A program made the position numbers and the translations under genes. Positions 45,763-57,293 of a stretch of DNA of 64,000 nt are shown piece by piece; the stretch's first letter is position 1; each line of letters begins with the position of its first letter. The DNA is from Plumapathes pennacea (taxonomy: Eukaryota > Cnidaria > Anthozoa > Antipatharia > Myriopathidae): contig OZ038466.1 of NCBI GenBank assembly GCA_964036295.1, positions 9,078,001-9,142,000 of the forward strand. The letters run 5' to 3'. The notes beneath the pieces are model-generated. The model searched no databases, was not told the origin of the DNA, and saw nothing but the letters and a program-made list of their open reading frames with translations.

Positions 45763-48700
45763 ATGGCGGACAACCGGCACGCAAAGAAACGATCAAGACC
45801 TCCTACTCTGGATATTCGAGGCCGTTCTAAATCAGCTCACGAATTCACCTCGAATCAAAATTGTCCTTTCTCTCCAGATACGATGAGAAGGCAGGCACGT
45901 TTTCTCTCGGAGTCTCCGACGTCCGAAAGTGATAGCAAGAATAATGTTTTTCACACCCTTCAAGAAACTTTGGAAGTTCTCAGAGATGAAGCAGAGACAT
46001 CAAGAGACTCGAATAAAACGGATGACTTGTGGTGCCATGCTTTCCAAATCCCTGACCATCCAATAGAGCAGCAACAGTGGAAGAATCAGGAAATTGCTAT
46101 GCAGAGGAAAGAATCGAAAGAGGTCTTGGGGAAACAGACCAGCAGCACGGATACGTCCGTTCCAATGGAAACTGAGGGCCTGCCTTATTATGAGAGGCTC
46201 TCCATTTCTGGAACCAATATCAGTGGGGTAGGCATGAGCAGAACTTTTTCAAAATATTGCCTCGCTATTCACTCCTATATGCAGATTCTCCCAACAATAT
46301 TAATGTATAAGTGGGTGATGGTAAGTTGCTTCAAGACTGTGAAGGTAATTTTCACTCTCATTCCCTTTCCACGGTTCATATATATGTACTTTACTGTGTA
46401 TAAACCATACACAGAATTATCTACTGTAAATCCAAGGGTATTCACATAAGTTTGATAAATCCCTATAGGTTACAGTCCTTTCCTCTGTTCCCAGGTACCC
46501 ATGGATGAACTCACCCAAGCGGCACATCTTTTTGTGGAAGCCCTGTTCATCCGTGCAAAATACATGAAAATGAGCCAACAGAGCTTCTGCTCAGTCACAG
46601 CCCGAGAACTGAATACTGTGCATGATCATGACAAAGTCCACTTATCTCAAACCCCTGAGATAGCAGGTGAGGAGTGCATGTGATGTGATGCAGTGCTCAA
46701 GCTTGATGGTCGTCTGGTCATCTGGGATGACTAAAAACTTGCTTGAAAGATTGGTTTTCTACCATGGTCATAGACAGACAGACAGACACACACACACACA
46801 GTTTTTTTATTTGTACCTTGGTATCAATATATTGAGTACAGGTAAATAGTACTGTATAAAAGCACTGTTTCCTGCCTGGTCTTGTAACGGCATATTTACA
46901 GGGAATCGTTCAAAGAACTTTCTGTCAAACAGTAGTGGACAAAGAGCAAAGATTGGGAGGCGACAAGCAGATTATGAAATTCGTAAGCATTTGATGTAAG
47001 AAAAGTGTTCGAGTGAATTTGAAGTCTAAAATCGAAAGAAGAGCTAAAACAATTAGCCTAAATTGCACATTTTTGATGTACATGAAACAATGATGTTTTG
47101 ATTTTGTGGGTCGTTGCACACAAGAGTTATGCATAACAATAGCCAACAATGAATAACAATGACCAGTTTCCCACGGAATCTGGCCGTTGTCAAGCAAACT
47201 CGGTTGGTTTCTAGGGGCTGTTTTTAACAGTTCCAGGAGTTTTCTTTCAGAAAAAAACAATTAGAACGTGTTACAGACACTAAAAATAGGTGATTCTGTG
47301 ATGTTTTGAGCCAAAAATTAGAAAACTAAAATTTGGCCCAAAAAGTCATATACTTTAGGCCTTTATTCCGCTCAGGCCTTCATAATGTATATTGAGTACA
47401 GGTAAATAGTAGGTACTAGTATTAAGGTACTGGCTATCTGGACTAGTCTTAGGGTTAATCGAGCCAGATAGCCATTAAAGCTTAATCAAGCCAGATAGTC
47501 ATCTGGGAGAAAACCACTGAGTAACTAGAAAATAAATCCCAGAAAAAAGTATGTACGTCTTCATTTTTGCATTGAAATATTAACAAACAAAATAAAAGCA
47601 CATCTTACCATGTCTGATAGACATCAGTGGTAGTCTATTACACAGTGGTAGCAGTTGGATTAAACTTTCATTGGTTACAGTATATGTCTGGCATTTTCTT
47701 CATCTGTCTATCAGACACTGTCTGATTCCCCAGTTGTCCATCAGATTTAGATGGGGTGTATTGGACAACCCTCATATTGAATAACTTATATTTTTCAGGT
47801 GAACCATTATCCCCTGAAAACTGTGCAGAGAACCCTTTCAATATAGAAGTTCCTGGAGATTGTGGGTATCAGTTTGAGATGGTCAATGGTGTTGTTCAGA
47901 TCACAGCTTGTCAAAGATCTGCATCTGTTCAGCCAGAGGGACAAGAACATCCTTGCCCAGATCTTCAAGAATTCTTTGAGGACCAAAATGTTCTTTTGGC
48001 ACTTTCTACACATGGACCTATGTAAGTAGAGGAAGTCTTAAGGCCGATTTTCACTAGTGAAGTAAGCGGAGACGGAGTAGGAGACGGAGACGTAAGACAC
48101 TTGCGCGCGTGTGAAAATTAGCGAACGGAGACGGAAGCGGAGAAGGAAGCGGTGAAGGAAGCAGAACGGAAGGTTTTCTTTTTCTTGCGTCTCCGTCTCC
48201 GCTTACTTCGGTTACGTTCATCTCCGTTCGCTAATTTTCACACGCGCAAGTGTCTTACGTCTCCGTCTCCTTCTCCGTCTCCGCTTACTTCACTAGTGAA
48301 AATCGGCCTTTACTGTACTGCACAGAACTGTACTCCTCAACTTGTGTAGCATGTACATTAGCATGTGTTAACATCAATCAAGTTTTAGAGCATTTTCATT
48401 CCTTTAGTTTGTGATAAGGTACACTGTAGATTTTCATATCTGTGGTAGTAAAACACAGCATCTGTGAACTCTTTTTTCCTCCTTTTCCAGTGTTTTTCAA
48501 GATTATTGATTATTACAGCATGTGGCAGATTTAGCAGGCTTTTAAATCCCTTTGATGTCAAGCTCACAAATTGATGCAATTTGGACTATGAAAGCACATT
48601 GCAGCACTTCCGTGTAAACACAGCCTAAGTGAATACTACTTTATGTAATATATTATTATTGCCTCAGTTGGTAACTGAGTGGGGTGCCATACAATGACGT

Positions 48701-51700
48701 TCTGATAGCTCTTCTATTCCATAGTCAGTATAATGAATAAAACATAGAAATTCATTTGACGACTCTTTAGATGTATGGACTGAATGATTATTGATTTGCT
48801 TGGTTGCTGTTTACAGTGCAGCATTTGACAGGCTGTCTGAATGTTCTCAATTTCCATAGAAAATCTTTTGCTTACCGCCGGCTGGAATTCCTTGAAGCTC
48901 GGTATAACCTTCACTCCTTGATGAATGAAATGAAAGAACTTGCAGCAATGAAGGAGGTGCCACATAGGGATTTCTACAATGTTCGAAAGGTACAAAAATG
49001 ATGATGATAATACTGTTAAAGTGTACCGTAATTGCCAACTCAGATAATCACATTAAGACATAAGAATAATTGCCAGTACAGTAACCATTTGTCTCGTGTA
49101 TTAAGAAACAGTTGAGTCCCAATATTCAGTGGTTCTTCACAAAACATCTTGTACCATCTCCCATAAATTTCCATCTTCTCCTGATGTCAAGGCAGGGTTT
49201 GGAATTAATGATGGCTGTCCAGTTTTTCTAATGTCCTGGACAACTGAAAACTTGCTGGGGCAACCAAAATAATAGTGTAATTTGAGAGAAATGATGTGTT
49301 TTAATACTACATGATGATACTACTTTTCAACACTGCATTGTGAGGCACCATGAGATTGGATGGGCTAACCAAAACACGAGATGTGGTGTCCCTGGGACAA
49401 TTGAGCATAAAACTTAATTTCGAAATCATGGGCAATTACAGAAGGTTAAGTATTTCTGATTCATTTTGTGCTTCTTTTCTGCTTACAGGTTGACACTCAC
49501 GTGCATGCAGCTTCTTGCATGAACCAGAAACATTTACTAAGATTCATCAAGAAGAAAGTCAAATATGAGGGTAATGTAGGAGTGATCATGCATGAAGGAA
49601 AAGAGATGACTCTCAAGGAGGTTAGATTACAGAGTTGCTAAATCTTTACACCCAGTTAGTTACTATAATAATTATATATTACATTAAAGAAAATGATGGA
49701 TTTTAATAAAGAAAGCAGACTTTTGGTTAGTCTATAGTATAACACAATAGTTTACCACTGTGCTACAATCAAATGCAAAATGGTTGAGACACTCAATGTT
49801 TAGTGGTACTAGCACTAAATTGAGGCACTTGATACTGGAAATGTTTTTGGTTAATTTGCACTCAAAATGCTGGAAATTGCATCCCTGAAAAATTCAAACC
49901 TTTAAGCTTGCCCACAGACCCATCCCAATGACTAAGATTGAGATAGTGGGTTTCTAAACTGTACAGTAGTATTGACTTTTTGAAAATTTTGCCTGCACAA
50001 TGTGCATATATATATATGCGTGATGATCTTTAACCTTGTTTTCTTTTCTACTTTTTCAGGTGTTTGAAATGTTAAACCTGACTACCTATAATCTTAGTGT
50101 GGACACTTTGGATGTTCATGCAGTAAGTTCTGTTCAAAAAATCCTTCTCCCCTTTTGATCCTTCTGGATGCATCGGTAATCAGTCATCCGAAAACCACTT
50201 TTATTTTAAAAGCCCACTTTTTCTTCTTTTTGTATTTCCCAGGACAGAAATACGTTTCACCGGTTTGACAAATTTAATTCTAAATACAACCCTGTTGGTG
50301 AGTACATGTAACTATCATTACTAACAGTAATGTAAAATCTTGTTTGTACAGTGCACTAACTCCCAAGTATTCAAGAAAATGTATGTGTAATGGAGTGAAG
50401 TGTTCAACTGTTTATTCTCCATACGAGACTGCAAGAGATTAAATAACCCACAGAAAACTGTACAGTTAGTATGTGCATGAAATGTTCATAATAGATGTAG
50501 GATTTTGAGGGCTTCTCTGAAGGGGAGCTTATTTGAAGGGGTGGGGAGGGGGGTCGGGTGTTTATTTCAGATTTTGGCTAAGAGGAGAATCTTGTTTGGG
50601 AGAGGAAGGTCGGGAGGATCTTTATTTTGGTCTTGGAAGTGAAAGTGTTCATGCTGATTAATGTAATGTTGTGATGTGAGTCCTCTCATTCCGACTTCAG
50701 GCGAAAGCAGACTTCGTGAAATCTTTCTGAAGACAGACAACCACATAAATGGAAGATACTTTGCTGAGCTGATGAAAGAAGTGATTGCAGACCTGGAAGA
50801 AAGCAAGTACCAGATGGCAGAGCCGCGCATCTCCATCTATGGCCGCTCAAAGAATGAATGGGACAATCTGGCCAAGTGGGCTGTCAGCAACAAAGTGTGG
50901 TCACCGAATGTTCGATGGCTAATCCAAATTCCACGTCTCTAGTAAGGTTCACTGCTACCATTTTTAGAGAGCTTGAGCTTTCCAAAGGCTTGACAAGATT
51001 TTGGAGCCATGTTTATTTTGAATTCTTTCGGCCGATTTTGGACCGCAGTTCAGAAAGCCCTGGTCTAAACGAGTTCCAAGCAGTAGCCATGCTTATCGGA
51101 CCGCGGCTATAACGTGGTATTTATAAAGCAACGGCGATCCATGTTCGAAAGATTTAATCTAGCCTTTGGCAAACCCTGGTTTATAGATTCCGCCTATACC
51201 TTCAATTTAGCGATAAACCAGCAATGTCTGAGTTGGGCTTTGCTTGAAAAATCGGTCCTTTGAGTTCAGACCGAGTCCAGGATTAGCCTAATAATGAATC
51301 AGGCTTTGGAAAACTAGAGCGAGTTATTTATTTGGTTTCATATTATCTTTCCTTCCAGTGATATCTACAAGGCAAAAAAGATCGTGAGCAATTTCCAGGA
51401 AATGTTAGAAAACATCTTTCTGCCTTTGTTCGAAGTCTCAGTCAATCCAGAGTCTCATCCAGAACTCCACAAATTCCTCACTCAGGTAATAAAGCAGTTT
51501 TTCTATCATAATATTTATATAACTCGAAAGGACAAAACGACAACAACCGACCAATCACGAAACACACCTGAATTGTAGTGTGACGAATTGGCTAGAGGTC
51601 GACGTATAAAAAACTGGACGCCGTTCAGAATTTTGAGCCGACGTTTCGAGCGTTAGCTCTTTGTCACAGTAATAATAATAATTTAATAATAATAATTTAA

Positions 51701-54700
51701 TAATAATAATTTGCCTTTATTGTTTTATGATTTGCACATATTTGAAATTAATAGCCAAAGCCAGAGGCTTATATTGCATAGGCTGGAGGAGAGTCTATAG
51801 TGAAAAAAAAAATACTGCTGTAGGACATTGTATTCCATTTTACAGCAAGTATTCCATTTTCCCCACTTGCTACGACGAAGGGCTAACGCTCGAAATGTCA
51901 GCTCAGATATATTAACAGCGCCCAGTTTTCATACATCGATTTGTCATACGTTTTTCCCCACGAAAGCGCACCCCAAAGCTAGTTTTCCCAAGTCCTAGCT
52001 TTCCATTACACCCGAGTCTTCTCGACCAATGGTATCACGACAAAAAAAGACCAATCTCTTATAATTACAACCAGAGTCATAAGTACTGTTACCATCATTT
52101 GACGAAACCTCTTCACTTGACTCTAAAGATGACTTCCGCTCCGTCGAACCGTCAGTCGCTAACAACAGTCTTGGAGATTACTCTATTATAACCGGACGAT
52201 CACAACCAGCATACTGTGTAAACTCCTGGGTTCAAACCATAAAGTTGCACTAAATTTTGATCTTTATGAATTGAAAGATCCCCCTACCTCCTCCCCTCTA
52301 GGTGATTGGATTTGACAGTGTGGATGATGAAAGTAAGGCCGAGTCCCACTTGTTTACGACCAAGAGTCCCCTGCCAGTGGACTGGGACTCAGAGGACAAC
52401 CCTCCCTACTCCTACTACATCTACTACATGTTCTCCAACATGGTGGTGCTGAATCACCTGCGCAAGTAAGTAGCTCCAAAACTTTTGAATAGTACAGCTA
52501 CATTCCTTGGATAAGCCATCTCCGAGATGGCTGCCCAGTGTGAATACCTTCCTATGAAAATTAGCTTTTACTTTCGTGCAAATTAAATTCATTTCCATAA
52601 AAGAGGTTTGGCACCAGGCCTCGTTTTGAAACAAGAGCAACAGGCATTTTTATCAGCAGTATATAGGCCTTTGGAAGCTGAGGTGACATGACCCAAAATT
52701 CGTACATCGTTGATTGGTTTCTTGAAAAACCAATCGCAAATTATTTTTTATTATTGACTTCTAATTTGATTGGTTGAAAGTCATCTGGAACCTACTCTAG
52801 TGTAACTATCTGTTTTTTCTCCTCAGAGAGCGCGGGTTTCACACATTCGTGTTGAGGCCTCACTGTGGAGAGGCAGGTCCTGCTCATCACCTCGTGACCA
52901 GCTTTATGATGGCAGAGAACATTTCACATGGCCTTCTTCTCAGAAAGGTGACTCACAACTTATTGTTAGCAATGGAGTCAGACCTGTCAATTCTCCCGCA
53001 TCCGACAATTTACGTCACTTGTCTCCCGTAAAGTCGCGTCACTTGTTTTCAGGAACTTACGTCACTCGTGTCCCGTAAACTCGCGTCACTCATGTCCCGT
53101 AAATTCACGTCACTCGTTTCCCATGAACTCACGTCACTTGTGTTACGTAAACTCACGTCACTCGTTTCCCATGAACTCACGTCACTTGTGTTACATAAAC
53201 TCACGTCACTCGTTTCCCATGAACTCACGTCACTTGTGTTACGTAACTCACGTCACTCGTTTCCCATGAACTCGCGTATCTCGTCTCCCGTGAGCTCATG
53301 TAACTCGTCTTCCGTGAACTCACGTAACACGTCTCCCGTGAACTAACGTAACTCGTCTCCCTTGAACTCAATCGTCTCACGTGAACTCACATCACTCGTT
53401 TGTTTTCCGTGAACTCGCGTCACTCGTCTTCCACTACATGAGTGTTTTAACGTTTTTCTTTGATCACTTAGATGCCAGCGTTGCAGTACTTGTTCTTCCT
53501 GGCCCAGATAGGAATTGCCATGTCTCCACTCAGCAACAACTCGCTGTTTCTGAACTACCAACGGAACCCTCTGCCCAATTTTCTGTCACGTGGCCTCGTA
53601 GTCTCTTTGTCAACAGATGATCCTCTGATGTTCCACTTCACAAAGGTTGGTGTCTGAGTAGTAAGAAATGAGGATAGACTGCAGGTGGGGGTGTACCATA
53701 GCTCACTATATCGAGTAGCTGTGCAAGAAAGAACGAGGGAATCTAAGTGAAAGTGACTTTTTCGGTTATGAAGCAATACTAGTAATTTCGAGTATTGATT
53801 GAAATAAAACGCAAATAAATCTTGTACTAAGATAATCCCTGAGCTCTTCGAGAGTTACTAATCGTGACGCAATCTCGATTCTTAACGTTAGTCAGTCACG
53901 GACCCAAGATTTATTTTGCTTATAATTGTGGATTTTCCGCCACTTTTTAGAAGATCTCGATGCTCCGAAATACAACTCGCGAAACTCCTCGAGAAACAGG
54001 AGAATGAATGCTGTTATCAAACTCTATTGCACATTTTGAACACGGAAAGCGAGCAAAATCCCTTATGTCTTCCCTTAGGCCCAGTTCAGACACCGCTCCT
54101 CGCATGTGCCGAGCCTATTGCATATGAGCAAAAACCATTGTTTGAGATAATTTGTATCAGGTTCGGCGCATGTGAGGAGCGGCGTCTGAACCGGGCTTAA
54201 CGCTCCTTCACTGTTTTGGGAGTTACTAGTCAGGCAAGATTATCTTACACAGTCAACAAGGAAATCGAAATAGATCACAAAAGTAGTGCTTCTTGTTCTG
54301 GTACATTTTTTGTGTGCATTACTTGATGAGCAGTTGCGAAGATAGGCCAGTTTTAACAGGGTTTGACCCAAATTATGATAGAAAGGAGATCACGGAAGGA
54401 GGAAAAGAAACAGGTAGAAGGAAGGACTGTTAGAAATAGAGTTAGAGAACTCCTGGTTATATTTTATGTCACTTTTTCCCAAATCATCTACAGGAGCCTT
54501 TGATGGAAGAGTACAGTATTGCAGCTCAGGTGTGGAAGTTGAGTCCATGTGACATGTCTGAGTTGGCGAGGAACAGTGTGACCATGAGTGGCTTTGATGA
54601 AAAGGTAAAGCGTTTGAACATTGTGATGTATAGGGACTGCCAAATGACTTTCTATGTATGCGGTGCTGTAGCACAGTACTGTATTCGCGAGTGACGATTA

Positions 54701-55281
54701 TGACCACTTGCTAGTGGATGGCTGATACTGTATATATGGTACTATATGTCCTTTCACTCCCAACCTCAAACTACATATTCTCCAAACTTTGAAAAAAATG
54801 TATGAATGATGCAGTGAGAATTGATAGTTTAATCAGCTTTCATCTGAGCAAGGTATCAAAAACCAAGTTCTTCATACTGTATGATGTATTTCTGGTGCAA
54901 AACTGAAGGAGAAATTTGAAGTGATGTATGCAAGTTTTAATCAGGTATATCAGAAACCTTGGAGTGATCAACGTTAGTTTTCAAAGATGGAGAAGGAAAG
55001 TAATTTAGTAATTGATGTCAGCACATTGGAAGGGTCGATCAGTAGGAGGTACTCACATGGAACAAGTAAGAGCTTATCCTGCTACAAAGCTACCAGCAAC
55101 TGATGTATTTTTGTTCCAGACCAAGAGGCACTGGCTTGGCGAAAACTACTGGAAGGAGGGAAACGATGGCAATGACGTCACCAAGACAAATGTCCCGGAT
55201 ATTCGTGTGTCATTCCGTTACGAGACCCTGTGTGAAGAACTGAAGATTCTCTGCACAGCAGCAAGGACATCAGAATCATAA
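45763..55281 (+). CDS. AMPD: AMP deaminase
   Basis: Fourteen exons: 45763-46227, 46495-46666, 47799-48021, 48860-48989, 49489-49620, 50060-50122, 50243-50297, 50701-50941, 51359-51485, 52302-52465, 52827-52947, 53472-53645, 54494-54604, 55120-55281. All phases agree; 779 residues. The enzyme hydrolyses AMP to IMP and ammonia in the cytosol (purine nucleotide cycle). Metal ligands are visible: HxH in [21 protein letters not shown] (about 331-335), His in RPHCGEAG (about 603) and Asp in SLSTDDP (about 680). Other signatures are [32 protein letters not shown] and FTKEPLMEEY. The 155-residue first exon is basic and Ser-rich, as in AMPD2/3 regulatory N termini. Similarity is closest to the AMPD2/AMPD3 type; the exact orthologue is not decided. 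Confidence 0.96.
48041..48309. mobile_element. Near-perfect palindromic PIF/Harbinger-type MITE in AMPD intron 3
   Basis: 269 bp from AGGCCGATTTTCACTAGTGA to its reverse complement, with TTA on both sides (48038-48040, 48310-48312). The arms, rich in GGAGACGGAG, are inverted over about 120 bp. It starts 19 bp after the exon 3 splice junction at 48021/48022. Confidence 0.88.
51622..51960. mobile_element. Degraded Penelope-like terminal sequences in AMPD intron 9
   Basis: Two oppositely oriented pieces, 51635-51670 (- strand) and 51869-51904 (+ strand), contain the GCTAACGCTCGAAA(C/T)GTC block of the hammerhead-like motif at 9965-10008. Outer flanks (CGACGTATAAAAAACTGG and CCAGTTTTCATACATCG) are also inverted. 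An AATAATAATTT repeat lies between at 51672-51712. The cores are mutated relative to 9965. Confidence 0.6.
53030..53440. repeat. Minisatellite in AMPD intron 11
   Basis: About 15 tandem units of roughly 24 bp built on CACGTCACTCGTTTCCC ATGAACT variants, with higher-order alternation of a TTTCCCATG and a TGTTACGTA type. Ends about 30 bp before the next AMPD exon (53472). Confidence 0.85.
54078..54196. mobile_element. Short PIF/Harbinger-type MITE in AMPD intron 12
   Basis: 119 bp, arms GGCCCAGTTCAGACACCGCT and its near complement, TTA at 54075-54077 and 54197-54199. Confidence 0.82.
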
Positions 55282-57293
55282 ATTGTGATACTGTTGTTAG
55301 ACATGGGTACGTTAGAAGAAAACAAGTTTTAAATTTAGTCTTCAACGCCGAGTCATGGGTGCGTCGCCGCACACTCAACAATGGCGCCATTTTTAATTGA
55401 TATTTTTACCGTGTAGGAAGCAAAGTCACATCTGGCTCAGGTCTTCAAAGGTCTCACAATGCCAGACCCTGCGACTTAACTATTATTATCAATACCATAC
55501 TAACGGCTGATTTCTAAAGCGGTGCATGAAGTGCAATCCTTCTAAATCCTGTCACAAGGTATTAGAAAAATATATTCCATACAATATTCACATTACAATG
55601 GTCAACTCGTATCTGTGATGGCCTTTCTAGAAGCTGTTTGTCATTCCCGAGGGTTTTGTCGCTCGTATGCATGACAGGCTTTCCTTTATAGTTCCTATGA
55701 TCCTTGGTCCACTAGTTGTTCAAAGCTCGATTGAGCTAACCATTCCTTTTTGGTCAGCGAAATTTAAGTTTTCTGTGAGGATCAATTAAAAAGCTTCTTC
55801 AGTTCAAACCATATCGAAGAAGTTGTGTTGTGAGTTGAAAACATTTCCGTTTTCAGACTTTTTGATTGGGCCACAGTTTTAGACCTTGGCCAGGATCAGC
55901 CTAATCGTGCTTCGAACAACTGGCCCCTCAGACCTGTAACATCCACAGAGAAATTTATACACAACCGATATCAATAATATCTTACTGAACGACGTACTTT
56001 TAAATTCACTAGATAAATATATTTTAATTTTACATGTACTTCGAAAGTTCTTTAATTTCAAATTGTTAGTTAGCCAGGGTTGAACTTGCAGAGGTTCATT
56101 CAGTATATACTGTATTTTTGCGAATGGGGAGAATATAGAAAACTATACTATATGAAAACTATATGAAATAAAGGCTTTACTCTTACTGCCAGATACAAAG
56201 TTTGATTTAGATCATTTCACTACGATTGCAGTAACTTGATGGGGAATTAAAGTTGTAATTATGAGTTGTTTCAGTGTTAATGTGTGTATGAACTGTGAGT
56301 GGAGAATATTAGCGATAGGGCTCTTTGTTAGTCAATGCCTTCGATTTTCGCCAGTACAGTCCGAATTTGCATGAAGTTTTCTGTACCGTTAATAGCAACA
56401 TGCACTGGAAAGATCTCGGAAAGAATTGCAACTGCTGAAGATTGGGCTTGATTGGATCAACGGCCTACACTGGTCGATTTCAAGTATGTTTCCACCCTGA
56501 GAACTTTTTAGAGATATATACGCGTTCCCGTGTAACCCTGTTTTCCACGGCTTTATAATTAGACTGTATAAAACTTCGAATGGCGATTGACACGTCACGA
56601 AATGTTCCTCGCGTTCATGTAGCCTGACACAATAAACTCGCCATCTATAACACGCAGGCAGTTAGGAGAGTAGCGTTGAACGAGGCCACCTAGTGTTTAG
56701 ATGAGGCTATAATACACTTGAAATCGTTATGTATTTCTTTTATAAAATAACTACAGTCAATAAAAATTGCATCACTAGTCAGCATGTATACTTTCATGTA
56801 ACATGTGTCTCCCGCATAAGCGGGGCCCAAATTCCGGCTCCCCCACAAATCTGCACGTCAATCTCCCGCATGAATATGAAATCTCCCGCTTCCCCACGAT
56901 CAAGAACATAATTTGGCAAATCTTTTTCCTTAAAATAGAAGTTGAATGCAACAAAAAGTCTTTTTTAAAAATAATTTAAATATATAAATTTTCATGTTTG
57001 CTATTTTAGTAGCCAGTCATGCAATTGTGTTTTGATTTCTGCAGAATTTCTGCAGCCCGGGGAAGGGGTTAGGGGTCACAGATTTTCTCGAGTTTAGGGC
57101 TGCTGAATTTGTGCATCCTTGGAACTGTTTGAAGCCACAGAATTTCTGTGGCCTGGAAGGAGTTTGGAGGCTGCAGAATTTCTGCGGCCTGAGAGGAGTT
57201 TGGAGACTGCAGAATTTCTGCAGCTATTGAAAATAGAAATTGGTAAATTTGAGGCTCCCCCTCCCCCAGCCAATTTCTTTCATCAGGATCGTG
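55282..57293. other. Intergenic DNA between AMPD and the cadherin-like gene
   Basis: Contains a decayed GGCC-ended MITE (about 55714-55925, related to 10413-10761) and a short tandem repeat at 57040-57225 with units around GCAGAATTTCTGC. No coding sequence supported, though hidden - strand exons of the next gene cannot be excluded. Confidence 0.45.
57040..57225. repeat. Tandem repeat with GCAGAATTTCTGC units
   Basis: Three to four copies of a roughly 35-38-bp unit containing the palindrome GCAGAATTTCTGC and GGAGTTTGGAG. Confidence 0.65.

Noticed and set aside
53068..53346. + strand ORF of repeating [17 protein letters not shown]
   Set aside because: It is a translation of the minisatellite in an AMPD intron; the AMPD frame needs this stretch removed.
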